Source: an uncultured Clostridia bacterium (lineage in GTDB: Bacteria > Bacillota > Clostridia > Christensenellales > Borkfalkiaceae). From it: DNA of 64,000 nt. Below, in pieces: positions 25,987 to 34,430 of the stretch. Position 1 is the first letter of the stretch. Every line of letters begins with the position of its first letter. Made by a program: the position numbers and the translations under genes. The notes under the pieces were generated by a model, which worked only from the letters and a program-made list of their open reading frames with translations, was not told the origin of the DNA and searched no databases. Location of the stretch: assembly GCA_934247935.1 (NCBI GenBank), contig CAKQKE010000010.1, positions 5,752 to 69,751 on the forward strand, written 5' to 3'.

Positions 25987-26020
25987 TGCGTTTTGCTAAA
26001 TACGTATGCTGTAAAAAGTC
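25987..26020. repeat. TACGTA-centred palindrome, copy 2
   Basis: TTTTGCTAAATACGTATGCTGTAAAA-type sequence between the FliB-like gene and the galE terminator. Diverged relative to the best copy at 59004-59047. Confidence 0.6.
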
Positions 26021-26054
26021 TATAAAGGGCAACGGCCTGCTGCGGTCATTGCCC
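26013..26054 (-). terminator. Probable galE terminator
   Basis: GGGCAA pairs with TTGCCC with an inner CGG/CCG (26027-26054). On the minus strand TTTATAGACTTTTT follows. It lies 20 bases after the galE stop codon. Confidence 0.65.
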
Positions 26055-26074
26055 TGAATAAGTTTTCAAATCAA

Positions 26075-27097
26075 TTACTTTTCTTCGTAGCCGTTGGGGT
26101 TTTTAAACTGCCAATTAAGCGTGTCTCTGCACATTTCGTCAATACCCCTCTTTGCCTTGAAACCGATAAGTTTGTATGCAAGCGAAGCGTCGGCATAACA
26201 CTCTGCAATGTCGCCCGGTCTTCTACCGGTAATTACGTAAGGGATTGGTTTGCCGAGAGCCTTTGAAAATGCATTGATTACGTCGAGAACGCTGTATCCT
26301 ACGCCTGTGCCGAGGTTTACGATAAACAAACCGCTGTTTTGCAAAAGTTTTTCAACTGCCTGAACGTGACCTACAGCCAAATCTACAACGTGGATATAAT
26401 CTCTTACACCCGTGCCGTCGTGAGTGGGATAATCGTTGCCGAATACCGAAACTTTTTCAAGTTTACCAACACACACTTTTGCGATATAAGGCGCAAGGTT
26501 GTTGGGGATGCCATTGGGGTCTTCGCCGATAAGTCCCGATTCGTGCGCGCCGATGGGGTTGAAATAACGCAAAATTGCAACGTTGAATTCTTTATCGGCC
26601 TTGCAAAGGTCTTTCAAAATATATTCGATAAACAATTTGGTGCTGCCGTACGGATTTGTCGTATGAAGGGGGAAATCTTCTTTGATAGGTACGGAAGCGG
26701 GATCACCGTAAACCGTTGCCGAAGAAGAAAATACGAAATTTTTGCAACCGAACTCTCTCATTACTTCGATTAAAATAATAAGTCCGCCGATGTTGTTGTG
26801 ATAATATTCAAGCGGTTTCACACAAGATTCGCCGACCGCTTTAAATCCTGCAAAGTTGATTACCGCGTCGATTTTGTTTTCGGTGAATATTTTTCTCAAC
26901 GCCTCTTTGTCGAGAATACTGTTTTCATAGAATTTTACTTTTTTGCCGGTGATTTGCTCTACCCTTCTTATCGCTTCGTATTTACTGTTGGAAAGGTCGT
27001 CGACGACCACTACGTCATAACCGGCATTTAAAAGTTCGACGTCGGTATGAGTACCGATGTAGCCTGCGCCACCCGTAACAAGAATTGTTTTACTCAT
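26075..27097 (-). CDS. galE: UDP-glucose 4-epimerase
   Basis: A 340-residue short-chain dehydrogenase-type epimerase that interconverts UDP-glucose and UDP-galactose. The NAD-binding G-G-A-G-Y-I-G-T-H is at residues 8-16, S-S-S-A-T-V-Y-G gives the catalytic Ser, and N-P-Y-G-S-T-K gives the Tyr-x-x-x-Lys pair near 150. The substrate loop with G-T-G-V-R-D-Y-I-H-V-V-D-L and the C-terminal R-R-P-G-D-I-A-E are both intact. Length is normal. It stands alone with a consensus promoter at 27134-27162. It could supply UDP-galactose for cell-surface sugars or feed galactose released by the alpha-galactosidase-like enzyme at 45.8-51.9 kb into metabolism. Confidence 0.97.
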   Translation of the reverse strand: MSKTILVTGGAGYIGTHTDVELLNAGYDVVVVDDLSNSKYEAIRRVEQITGKKVKFYENSILDKEALRKIFTENKIDAVINFAGFKAVGESCVKPLEYYHNNIGGLIILIEVMREFGCKNFVFSSSATVYGDPASVPIKEDFPLHTTNPYGSTKLFIEYILKDLCKADKEFNVAILRYFNPIGAHESGLIGEDPNGIPNNLAPYIAKVCVGKLEKVSVFGNDYPTHDGTGVRDYIHVVDLAVGHVQAVEKLLQNSGLFIVNLGTGVGYSVLDVINAFSKALGKPIPYVITGRRPGDIAECYADASLAYKLIGFKAKRGIDEMCRDTLNWQFKNPNGYEEK

Positions 27098-27133
27098 ATT
27101 ATATCTCCTTTGGTTTTTATTTTTTCCTTATAT

Positions 27134-27162
27134 AGTATATCATTTCTTTTTTCGATTTACAA
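27134..27162 (-). promoter_or_regulatory. galE promoter
   Basis: On the minus strand TTGTAA (27157-27162), 17 bases, TATACT (27134-27139), 37 bases before the ATG. A good sigma-A promoter. Confidence 0.7.
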
Positions 27163-27330
27163 ATATTTTTTATTAATTTTCATTTATATTTTTGCATATA
27201 AAGTTATTTCGTTTTATACATAACTTCGCCTTAAATGCAATTTTACCGCATTTTATAGACAACTTCTCTGTATTATATAAATAAAATCTACCATAAAAAT
27301 ACTTTACGCCGCATATAAAACGCCCATTAT

Positions 27331-27364
27331 ATAAAAACAACCCGAACGCTATCAGGCGTTCGGG
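27331..27364 (-). terminator. Terminator of the ruvX-DUF1292 operon
   Basis: CCCGAACGC and GCGTTCGGG pair perfectly (27341-27364) around six bases. The minus strand then reads TTGTTTTTAT. The stem begins seven bases after the stop codon. Confidence 0.9.
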
Positions 27365-27371
27365 CAGAAAT

Positions 27372-27755
27372 TTAGTCGTCCTTTCTCGAGGGGCATTGAT
27401 TGCGGCATTTTGCGCAATTTTCGTCGCAGTCTAAAAGTTCCGCTTCGTCGGCAGCCTCTTCTTCGTCGAGTTGGCGGCAAAATTCTTCATAAACTTCTTC
27501 TAAAAGCACTTCGTCTTCAATCGGTTTCAATACTTCGTCATCCTCGTCTCCCTCGATTTTGAAAATTACAAGTTCGTCGGGGTCGACGCCTTCGATTTCC
27601 TCTGCGGCTTGAAAACCGACGTACCATTCGCCTTTATAATCTATTGTACCGACGTGATAAAATTTACGCACGACGTTTTGTTCGTCGACAAGTTCTACAA
27701 TGTCGGACAATTCTTCTTCGTCTTGCCTTACTTCTTTCATTTCGTTATCGCTCAT
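27372..27755 (-). CDS. DUF1292 family protein (YrzB-like)
   Basis: A 127-residue very acidic protein. The DUF1292 core is residues 15-95: I-V-E-L-V-D-E...F-Y-H-V-G-T-I-D-Y-K-G-E-W-Y-V-G-F, then E-L-V-I-F-K-I, and the helical E-V-Y-E-E-F. Family function is unknown, but it is nearly always downstream of ruvX in Firmicutes, as here. An unusual C-terminal extension carries four Cys in C-D-E-N-C-A-K-C-R-N-Q-C, which could bind zinc or an iron-sulphur cluster. AAAAGGAG precedes the ATG. The 119-base gap after ruvX has no promoter that I can pick. Confidence 0.88.
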   Translation of the reverse strand: MSDNEMKEVRQDEEELSDIVELVDEQNVVRKFYHVGTIDYKGEWYVGFQAAEEIEGVDPDELVIFKIEGDEDDEVLKPIEDEVLLEEVYEEFCRQLDEEEAADEAELLDCDENCAKCRNQCPSRKDD

Positions 27756-27874
27756 GTTTATACTCCTTTTGCCTTGCGGCTTATTATTTTGAGAAAATCG
27801 TTTAAAGCGTTTTTAAATCTGGCGACAATTTAAAATTTACCGGTGATTTAGTTTTTACGCCTTTTAAAAATTCT

Positions 27875-28300
27875 CTAAATTTTGTTTTTATTTATTTTTT
27901 GCAAATATGCTTCTAAAATATACGAGGCGGCGACTTTATCGATTACGTTTTTGCGGTTGCTTCTGCTCATATCCGCCTCCAGAAGCACTCTGCGCGCCTC
28001 CATTGTGGTAAACCGCTCGTCCTCGGTGACAATCTCTATATCGGTCGCTTTTTTAAGTTCTTCTATAAACGAAAGAGTTTTTTCGGTTTGTACAGACGGC
28101 GAACCGTCGAAATTGACGGGCAAACCGCATACGATTTTGTCGGCACATTTTTCCTTTGCGATATCGCACAAATATTTTATGTCCTTTTGAAAATTGCTGC
28201 GATGCAATGTTTCCAGCGGGAGTGCCATACTGTTGAACGGATCGCTTACCGCAATGCCTATTCTTTTATCGCCAATATCGAAAGCAATTATCCTGCCCAT
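27875..28300 (-). CDS. ruvX: RuvX/YqgF family Holliday junction resolvase-like protein
   Basis: A 141-residue YqgF protein of the RNase H fold. Key features: F-D-I-G-D-K-R-I-G-I-A-V-S-D (residues 6-19) with the first metal-binding Asp, V-C-G-L-P-V-N-F-D-G, E-D-E-R-F-T-T (with the acidic pair), and D-K-V-A-A-S-Y-I-L near the end. Proposed roles are Holliday junction resolution and pre-16S rRNA 5' processing; the latter is shown for E. coli YqgF. AGAGAGGAAG precedes the ATG and a perfect -10 promoter is upstream. It leads the ruvX-DUF1292 pair. Confidence 0.95.
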   Translation of the reverse strand: MGRIIAFDIGDKRIGIAVSDPFNSMALPLETLHRSNFQKDIKYLCDIAKEKCADKIVCGLPVNFDGSPSVQTEKTLSFIEELKKATDIEIVTEDERFTTMEARRVLLEADMSRSNRKNVIDKVAASYILEAYLQKINKNKI

Positions 28301-28328
28301 ACTTCCTCTCTTATCGTATTATATGGCT

Positions 28329-28357
28329 ATTATAACAAATTATTGTACTTTTTTCAA
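28329..28357 (-). promoter_or_regulatory. ruvX promoter
   Basis: On the minus strand TTGAAA (28352-28357), 17 bases, perfect TATAAT (28329-28334), 28 bases before the ATG. Confidence 0.8.
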
Positions 28358-28519
28358 GTCTTTATGCGTAATTTTTTGAGTCGATTACTCGTCAGGTTTA
28401 CTCCTCTTACCTGCCGGATAACTGTCGATTAAGTAGTGCCGTATTAATCGTATGTTAATGCAAAATTTAATTTTATACTCATCTTGCTCTGACCAATTAA
28501 AATCTTTTTAAACCCATTT

Positions 28520-28558
28520 GTGCCATTTTTACATAATACGTATACTGCAAAGACGACA
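28520..28558. repeat. TACGTA-centred palindrome, copy 3
   Basis: GCCATTTTTACATAATACGTATACTGCAAAGACGAC-like sequence in the 361-base gap between ruvX and the small membrane protein gene. The left half is close to the consensus, the right half is decayed. Confidence 0.65.
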
Positions 28559-28661
28559 TAAATCGACCAAAGAGAAAAATTTTCCGCATTTTATTTTTAA
28601 AATGAATATAATTTTACAATATACGCATACTCATACAGAGCAAGGCTCATGGGAGGTTACT

Positions 28662-28835
28662 ATGGAAAAAGCGTTTTTCTGCGGACTTGTTTTGGGCGGC
28701 ATATGCGGTATGCTTATCGTTGCCAATTCAAATAAAGCGAAAAAACTAATCACCGACAGCCAAAACGAAATAAAAAAGAAAGTTGACGAGATCAGTGAAA
28801 ACTGTTCTTGCGGCGGCGGTGAAAAAGAGGAATAA
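28662..28835 (+). CDS. Small YtxH-like membrane protein (57 aa)
   Basis: A 57-residue protein from the ATG at 28662, placed by GGGAGG six bases upstream; the longer open frame upstream is noise. It has one N-terminal membrane segment (F-F-C-G-L-V-L-G-G-I-C-G-M-L-I-V-A), then a charged helical tail (K-A-K-K-L-I-T-D-S-Q-N-E-I-K-K-K-V-D-E-I) and C-S-C-G-G-G-E-K-E-E. The Gly-rich helix followed by a coiled-coil tail recalls YtxH-type proteins, whose function is unknown. It is the first plus-strand gene of the window, with its own terminator directly downstream. Confidence 0.75.
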   Translation: MEKAFFCGLVLGGICGMLIVANSNKAKKLITDSQNEIKKKVDEISENCSCGGGEKEE

Positions 28836-28843
28836 TCCCTCGA

Positions 28844-28871
28844 AATGCGGCACTTAAGTGTCGCATTTTTT
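28844..28871 (+). terminator. Terminator of the YtxH-like gene
   Basis: AATGCGGCAC and GTGTCGCATT pair around TTAA, followed by a T-run (28865-28871), nine bases after the stop codon. Confidence 0.9.
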
Positions 28872-29002
28872 ATATCGGAAATCGGCACAAATATATGCTA
28901 AATTTATTGACATAAATAAAACACATCCGAAAAATACTTGCAACGGTTTAACTTTTAATCATTTAAAATAAATTATGAAAAATTGAATTGATGCAACATC
29001 TG

Positions 29003-29551
29003 TCAGGCGTTTTTATCTTTTTCCACCTGTTCTGCCTTACCGGCGTCGCCGTTCGATTCTTCTTTTTCGATAAGTTTTAAAATCTTGTTTTGAGTTTCGG
29101 ATACTTGTTGAAGTTTTTTATACAATTCGTCAATAACAAATTCGCTTTTTAAATTTACGCGGTAGTCGTTTTCAGCACGTTTCCTGTCTTTCGACTCCTG
29201 TCTGTTTTGACTCATCATTATAAGCGGTGCCTGAACAGCCGCTATACACGACAAAACGAGATTTAACAATATAAACGGATAAGCATCGAAAGCATTAGTT
29301 GCCAAAATAATATTTAAAACCATCCATACTACCATTACGGCAATAAAACTGAATATAAACGCCCAACTTCCCGCAAATTTAGCCACGGCATCCGCCGCCT
29401 TTTGCCCGAAAGTAATCCTTTCGTTTTTTTCTTCGTTTTCGGTTACGCTTGTACTCAATATTTCACTGATTAATTCTTCGTCACTCAATTCTTTGTCTGA
29501 TTCGTGCAATAATTCTTTTATGATTTTCTTCCTGTTTTTTTGATAATTCAT
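29003..29551 (-). CDS. DUF1003 membrane protein
   Basis: A 182-residue DUF1003 protein. After a charged N-terminal 60 residues, the core has F-A-G-S-W-A-F-I (62-69) and two close membrane segments at about 66-85 and 92-110, with the typical N-I-I-L...D-A-Y-P-F-I-L-L-N-L-V-L-S-C-I-A-A-V-Q-A-P-L-I-M-M-S-Q-N-R-Q block, then a cytoplasmic helical tail. Family function is unknown. GGGGAG precedes the ATG. The gene follows mscL in the same direction, separated by a palindrome that probably ends the mscL transcript. Confidence 0.9.
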   Translation of the reverse strand: MNYQKNRKKIIKELLHESDKELSDEELISEILSTSVTENEEKNERITFGQKAADAVAKFAGSWAFIFSFIAVMVVWMVLNIILATNAFDAYPFILLNLVLSCIAAVQAPLIMMSQNRQESKDRKRAENDYRVNLKSEFVIDELYKKLQQVSETQNKILKLIEKEESNGDAGKAEQVEKDKNA

Positions 29552-29626
29552 AATTTTACTCCCCGTATATTTTATTTGATTTTAAATCGATTTCAGACTA
29601 AAAAGCAAATTATATTTTGATAAAAT

Positions 29627-29662
29627 GCCGTTTTTACATAATACGTGTTATGTAAAAACGGC
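29627..29662. repeat. TACGTA-centred palindrome family, copy 4; also mscL terminator
   Basis: GCCGTTTTTACATAA and TTATGTAAAAACGGC pair perfectly around a short centre (ATACGTG region). On the minus strand ATTTTA follows, so this copy can end mscL transcription 26 bases past the stop. One of the two best-preserved copies of the family. Confidence 0.8.
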
Positions 29663-29688
29663 AAAATCATTATTTATAAACTTTTAAA

Positions 29689-30252
29689 TTATTTATTTTC
29701 TTTTTTAAGTTCTTCCAGAATTTCGGCTAAAAGTTTGTCCGTAGAAGAAGGTTCTGCCGGCGCAACAACTTGTTTTACGGGGACTTCGTCGGGGTCGTGT
29801 TTTGCCTGGAAAGCCATCCACTTTTCTTCAGATTCGGTCAAAGGCTCGTCGTTGTTGAGTTTGGCTTGAATAGTTTCTTTCATTCTTGTGTTTACGTCGA
29901 GGGCTTTTTGAGTCTTTCTGACTATTCTGATAAGAACAAATAAGAACAAAGCGATGATTAAAAAGTTGATAACCGCTTGTAAAAGCGTGCCGTATTGCCA
30001 CAAGATTGGCTCTGCAACCATTGCCCCGTCAACCTCAACCATTTTCGTGCCGATTTTTACGGTGAGACTGTCGAGATTTTCCGCCTTAAACAAAAGCGAA
30101 ATGAGCGGCATTATTATACCTTGAGTAAACGAAGTAACTATCTGGCCGAAAGCCGCGCCTATAATTGTTGCAACGGCGAGGTCAAGCACGCTACCCTTGG
30201 AAATAAACGCCTTAAAATCCTTCCAAAATGTACTTTTTTTCTTGTCTTTCAT
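29689..30252 (-). CDS. mscL: Large-conductance mechanosensitive channel
   Basis: A 187-residue MscL. The N-terminal pore helix is typical: F-K-A-F-I-S-K-G-S-V-L-D-L-A-V-A (residues 12-27), then G-A-A-F-G-Q-I-V-T-S-F. A loop of about 45 residues precedes membrane segment 2 (F-L-I-I-A-L-F-L-F-V-L-I). Most MscL are about 140-150 residues; the extra length is in the linker after helix 2, before the conserved final helix (L-L-A-E-I-L-E-E-L-K-K). The channel releases solutes on sudden osmotic downshift. GGAAGGAG precedes the ATG. Single-gene transcript. Confidence 0.96.
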   Translation of the reverse strand: MKDKKKSTFWKDFKAFISKGSVLDLAVATIIGAAFGQIVTSFTQGIIMPLISLLFKAENLDSLTVKIGTKMVEVDGAMVAEPILWQYGTLLQAVINFLIIALFLFVLIRIVRKTQKALDVNTRMKETIQAKLNNDEPLTESEEKWMAFQAKHDPDEVPVKQVVAPAEPSSTDKLLAEILEELKKENK

Positions 30253-30448
30253 GTTTAGTTATTCTCCTTCCCCGCTTACCAAAAATATTCTTTCGGCTAT
30301 GCGGTAATATTTTCAGATTAAATTTTGGATTTTATCTGTCAAGTCGCTTTTTTATAAAAATTTCAACGTTTTACGTTTCTTTTTTAATTTTTTATAAAAT
30401 CGCACGCACTGCGCGCTTTTAGTCGCGACTTATGGAACAATAAATCGA

Positions 30449-31096
30449 CTACCCGGTTATTTTATCGTACAACTCTTCGGCGGTTGAGACAAAATTATCC
30501 GCACCGCTTAGAATAAGTTGATTTTTATTGCGAAAACCCCAAAGCACGTTTATACAATCGATACCGCTGTTTATCGCCGTTTGATAATCAACTTCGGTAT
30601 CTCCTATCATCACGGCGTCTTTCCTTGAAAACCCGAGAGTATTCAAAATAAGTTGCACGCTTTCGACGTCGGGTTTGCGTTTTAACCCCTCTTTTTCGCC
30701 CAAAACGCACGAAAAATCATAATCTTGTAAATACTTTTCTCGGCATTTTTCCACTGCGGCTTGCGGTTTGTTTGATAAAATCGCGAGCGTAACTCCGTCC
30801 GACTTCAATTTTTTAAGCACTTTATCGAGTCCGTCGTAAACTTTTGTGGACTTATTTCCGCACTCGCTTAAAACTTCGGCATACTCTTTGGTGTAATCGT
30901 TTAAAAGTTTTTCGTCGCAAACGCCGGTCGCTTTCTGTACGTAAACCTTTGCTCCGTTGCCAACGTATTCGCGCGTATCGTCCACCGAAATCAAAGGAAA
31001 CGAGTACCTTTTTAAAAATATATTCATACAGTCGTTGAGGTCGTCAAGAGTATTTAATAACGTACCGTCAACGTCAAAAATAGCAAGTTTGTACAT
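30449..31096 (-). CDS. HAD hydrolase, phosphoglycolate phosphatase-like
   Basis: A 215-residue HAD protein of the Gph/PGP subfamily. Motif I F-D-V-D-G-T-L-L (7-14) provides the nucleophile; the cap is the alpha-helical C1 type; motif II is L-A-I-L-S-N-K-P; motif III Lys is in G-L-K-R-K-P; motif IV is M-I-G-D-T-E-V-D. It likely dephosphorylates 2-phosphoglycolate or similar small phosphates, but HAD substrate range cannot be fixed by sequence. The ATG has no strong ribosome site. It lies after argS in the same direction, 141 bases apart, possibly in one transcript. Confidence 0.85.
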   Translation of the reverse strand: MYKLAIFDVDGTLLNTLDDLNDCMNIFLKRYSFPLISVDDTREYVGNGAKVYVQKATGVCDEKLLNDYTKEYAEVLSECGNKSTKVYDGLDKVLKKLKSDGVTLAILSNKPQAAVEKCREKYLQDYDFSCVLGEKEGLKRKPDVESVQLILNTLGFSRKDAVMIGDTEVDYQTAINSGIDCINVLWGFRNKNQLILSGADNFVSTAEELYDKITG

Positions 31097-31237
31097 TTTT
31101 ATTTATATAATTTGTTTAATGATTTTTTGTTTAATTTTAATTTCGCCGCAAAGATTATTTCGCCTTTTACATTAAAAATTAATTCTGCGTTTTGCAGCAA
31201 ATCTTCTCCTGTTTAACCTGCATTGTTTCGGCTTAAA

Positions 31238-32920
31238 TTACATTCTTTCGGGAATTTTTATACCTAAAAGACCGAATGCGTTTTCAAGCGTGATTTTGGT
31301 CGCTTTTGTGATTGCAAGACGGAAATCGCGCACTTTTTCTTCTTCTCCCAAAATTTTGCAATTGAAATAAAATTTGTTATAAAGTTCGGCAAGATCGACG
31401 GCATATCTCGTCACTATAGACGGCTCGTATTTATCCGCCGCAGACTTGACGATATCAGGAAATGTAGACAACAAAGATATCAAATTATACTCATCATTGT
31501 TCATTTCAGGCACTACGTATGTTGTAAAACCGTCCGATTTCGCCAAAACGCTGTTACATCTCGCCCCCGTATATTGCACGTAAGGCGCAGTTTCTCCATC
31601 AAAGTTCAAAGCCTTGTCATAACTGAAAACTATGTCTTTGATTTTGTTGTTCTGAAGCGCGCCGAAAATCACCGCGCCCGTACCGACCATTTCGGCAACC
31701 TCTTCTTTGTTTTCGAGGTCGGGATTTTTATTATTGATTATATCGAGGCTCTTTTCCACGCTTTTGTTTAAAAGGTCCTCTAAAAGCACCACTTTGCCAT
31801 GTCTTGTGCTCATTGCGCCGTCTTCGAGCGAAACCATGCCGTAAGCGACGTGCACGCAGTCTTTAGCCCAATCTTTACCCATAAGTTCAAGCACTTTAAA
31901 CAACTGCCTGAAATGTAAATTTTGTTGATAAGCCACCACGTAAAGGCATTTATAAAAATCGTAAGTTTTCTTTCTGTACACTGCGGCGGCAAGGTCTCTC
32001 GTTGCGTAAAGAGAAGCCCCGTCCGAACGTAAAATTATGCACGGCGGCATACCGTACTCGTCGAGATTGACGACTTTTGCACCGTTGCTTTCGACAAGCA
32101 AACCTTTTTCCGTAAGTTCGTCTACGATAGGTTGCATTTTGTCGTTGTAAAAACTTTCGCCCGCATAAGAATCGAATTTTATGCCGAGTCTGTCGTAAAT
32201 TGCGCCGACTTCCTTTAAAGTCAACTCTTTAAACCATCTGAAAAGTTGGTTTTCCTCTTCACACCCCTCTTCGATGCGCTTGAAATACATTCTTGCGGTA
32301 TCGTCCAAAGTCGGGTCTTTTTCAGCCTCTTCGTGATACTTGACGTACAGACGCGTCAATTCTTTTACGCCGAGTCTTTCGACCTCCTCTTTATTTCCCC
32401 ACGTTTTGTAGGCGTAAATCAGTTTGCCGAATTGAGTACCATAATCGCCGAGGTGGTTTATACCAACAGCCTTATATCCGAGAAAATTAAAAATTCTGTA
32501 AAGCGCACCGCCTATGGCAGTCGTAGACAAATGCCCTATATGGAACTGCTTTGCAATGTTTACCGACGAATAATCGATGCAAATTGTTTTGCCTTCGCCC
32601 TCTTTCGATGAACCGTATTTTTCCCCGGCGGAAAGCACCGAGTTTAAAGTGTCTCCTGCGAGTTTTTTCCGGTTGATTTTGAAATTGAGATAACCGTTGA
32701 CGGCGGTTACTTCGGGTACGTTGTCGTCTGTGGGATAAACCGAAGCCAACTGTTCGGCAATTACGACGGGCGACTTACGCAAAGTTTTTGAAAATTTAAA
32801 GCACGGAAGAGCGTAATCGCCCATCTCCGTGGTAGGCGGAATCATTATCGCTTCCGCAATTTCATCGGTTTGCATGCCTTCAACGTTTAATTTTTGCGCT
32901 ATATATTTTTTGTAATCCAT
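31238..32920 (-). CDS. argS: Arginyl-tRNA synthetase
   Basis: 560 residues from the ATG at 32920, set by GGAG; an upstream in-frame ATG at 33214 would read through the promoter and is rejected. Class I synthetase that charges tRNA-Arg. Features: the N-terminal Arg-tRNA additional domain, F-H-I-G-H-L-S-T (HIGH motif), Y-A-T-R-D-L-A-A, the M-S-T-R-H-G-K region in place of KMSKS, and the C-terminal DALR anticodon-binding domain with N-K-F-Y-F. Normal length. It is divergent from ychF, and the two share a 216-base region with back-to-back promoters. Confidence 0.97.
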   Translation of the reverse strand: MDYKKYIAQKLNVEGMQTDEIAEAIMIPPTTEMGDYALPCFKFSKTLRKSPVVIAEQLASVYPTDDNVPEVTAVNGYLNFKINRKKLAGDTLNSVLSAGEKYGSSKEGEGKTICIDYSSVNIAKQFHIGHLSTTAIGGALYRIFNFLGYKAVGINHLGDYGTQFGKLIYAYKTWGNKEEVERLGVKELTRLYVKYHEEAEKDPTLDDTARMYFKRIEEGCEEENQLFRWFKELTLKEVGAIYDRLGIKFDSYAGESFYNDKMQPIVDELTEKGLLVESNGAKVVNLDEYGMPPCIILRSDGASLYATRDLAAAVYRKKTYDFYKCLYVVAYQQNLHFRQLFKVLELMGKDWAKDCVHVAYGMVSLEDGAMSTRHGKVVLLEDLLNKSVEKSLDIINNKNPDLENKEEVAEMVGTGAVIFGALQNNKIKDIVFSYDKALNFDGETAPYVQYTGARCNSVLAKSDGFTTYVVPEMNNDEYNLISLLSTFPDIVKSAADKYEPSIVTRYAVDLAELYNKFYFNCKILGEEEKVRDFRLAITKATKITLENAFGLLGIKIPERM

Positions 32921-32946
32921 AGTTACTCCATAAACAATTTTACATA

Positions 32947-32975
32947 ATTTTATCATATTTTCAAGTTTATAGCAA
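32947..32975 (-). promoter_or_regulatory. argS promoter
   Basis: On the minus strand TTGCTA (32970-32975), 17 bases, TAAAAT (32947-32952), 26 bases before the ATG. Confidence 0.6.
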
Positions 32976-32983
32976 CAAATAGT

Positions 32984-33012
32984 TTGAATAAAATAAATAT
33001 TTATTGTATAAT
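32984..33012 (+). promoter_or_regulatory. ychF promoter
   Basis: TTGAAT (32984-32989), 17 bases, perfect TATAAT (33007-33012). The leader to the ychF ATG is about 120 bases. It lies back to back with the argS promoter. Confidence 0.75.
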
Positions 33013-33136
33013 ACATTGTGATGATTAAAAGACTTCCGTCGCAAATACATACATTAAGTCGTATGCAAATTAAAAACATTGTTTTAAAAAATGCGCTTTG
33101 GTCTGCGACGGAATTAAAATTAAAAGAGGTATAAAA

Positions 33137-34237
33137 ATGAAACTCGGAGTAGTAGGACTTCCCAACGTAGGAAAGTCCACGCTTTTCAACGCAATCACAC
33201 ATGCCGGCGCGCAAGCCGCCAACTTCCCGTTCTGCACGATAGAGCCCAACGTGGGCATTGTTGCCGTACCCGACGAAAGACTCGACACACTTACCAAACT
33301 ATATAGCAGTCAAAAAACAACCCCTGCCACGATTGAGTTTGTCGACATTGCGGGTCTTGTAAAGGGTGCGTCGCAAGGAGAAGGTCTCGGCAATAAGTTT
33401 TTGTCGCACATAAGAGAAGTCGACGCCATCGTACACGTGGTGAGATGTTTTGAAGACGAAAATATAATTCACGTCGACAACTCGGTCGACCCCATAAGGG
33501 ATATACAGACAATCAATCTCGAACTTATCCTTTCCGATATGGAAATCGTGACAAAACGTCTGGACAAAGCGAGAAGTATGTTTAAAACGGGCAATAAGCA
33601 ATATCAATTCGAGGCGCAGACGCTTGAAAAGATACTTACGTGTCTCGAAAACGAAAAACCCGTAAGACTTTTAAAAGACCTTACCGATGAAGAACAAGAA
33701 ATACTTGACTCTCTTTTCCTTATCACAAACAAACCCGTAATTTACGCCGCGAACATAGGCGAAAGCGATATGGGTAAAAACGACGACGAAATTCCTATGG
33801 TTAAAAAGGTAAAAGAGTTTGCAAAAGCCGAATCGAGCGAAGTAATCGTCATTTGCGCAAGAACCGAAGAAGAACTTTCTCAACTTTCCCCCGACGAGGC
33901 AAAAATTTTTCTTGACGATCTCGGGCTTAAAGAAAGCGGACTCGACAAACTCGTAAAGGCTTCGTACAAACTTCTGGGGCTTATAAGTTATCTCACGGCG
34001 GGAGAAAAAGAAACTCGCGCATGGACGATTAAAAACGGAACCAAAGCACCGCAAGCCGCAGGAAAAATCCACAGCGATTTTGAAAAAGGCTTTATCCGCG
34101 CCGAAGTCGTCGACTATGACGTACTTATCTCTTGCGGTAGTTATCTCAAGGCTAAAGAGGCGGGAAAAGTCAGATCCGAAGGTAAAGATTACGTTGTAAA
34201 AGACGGCGACGTTGTGCTTTTCAGGTTTAACGTATAA
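33137..34237 (+). CDS. ychF: Redox-regulated ATPase YchF (Obg-like)
   Basis: 366 residues from the ATG at 33137 after AAGAGG; a longer in-frame start at 33098 is unlikely. YchF is an OBG-related P-loop protein that binds ATP and associates with ribosomes. P-loop G-L-P-N-V-G-K-S-T (8-16), switch II D-I-A-G-L-V-K-G-A-S-Q-G-E-G-L-G, and N-I-G-E-S-D at the position that is NKxD in GTPases. The C-terminal TGS domain has T-R-A-W-T-I and the I-H-S-D-F-E-K-G-F-I-R-A-E block. Length is typical. It has its own promoter and terminator. Confidence 0.97.
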   Translation: MKLGVVGLPNVGKSTLFNAITHAGAQAANFPFCTIEPNVGIVAVPDERLDTLTKLYSSQKTTPATIEFVDIAGLVKGASQGEGLGNKFLSHIREVDAIVHVVRCFEDENIIHVDNSVDPIRDIQTINLELILSDMEIVTKRLDKARSMFKTGNKQYQFEAQTLEKILTCLENEKPVRLLKDLTDEEQEILDSLFLITNKPVIYAANIGESDMGKNDDEIPMVKKVKEFAKAESSEVIVICARTEEELSQLSPDEAKIFLDDLGLKESGLDKLVKASYKLLGLISYLTAGEKETRAWTIKNGTKAPQAAGKIHSDFEKGFIRAEVVDYDVLISCGSYLKAKEAGKVRSEGKDYVVKDGDVVLFRFNV

Positions 34238-34275
34238 CGTAAAGATGACAGAAATTTAAAATTTTAAAAATTAAA

Positions 34276-34315
34276 CGCGGGCAGAATTTGTATATATTAT
34301 GTCCGCGCTTTTTTT
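34276..34315 (+). terminator. ychF terminator
   Basis: CGCGGGC pairs with GTCCGCG (34276-34307, one G-U pair), followed by seven T. About 40 bases after the stop codon. Confidence 0.85.
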
Positions 34316-34430
34316 ATAAAATATATCAAACTAACATAAAACTATCATAAAAGTATTGTAATATAATTGTAACAACAGAAAAGAGAATATACATAAAAAT
34401 ATATTAAGCGCAAATACTTAAATATATTTT

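Noticed and set aside
32921..33214. Extended N terminus for argS
   Set aside because: The extension runs through both divergent promoters and encodes a non-homologous peptide; GGAG precedes the ATG at 32920.
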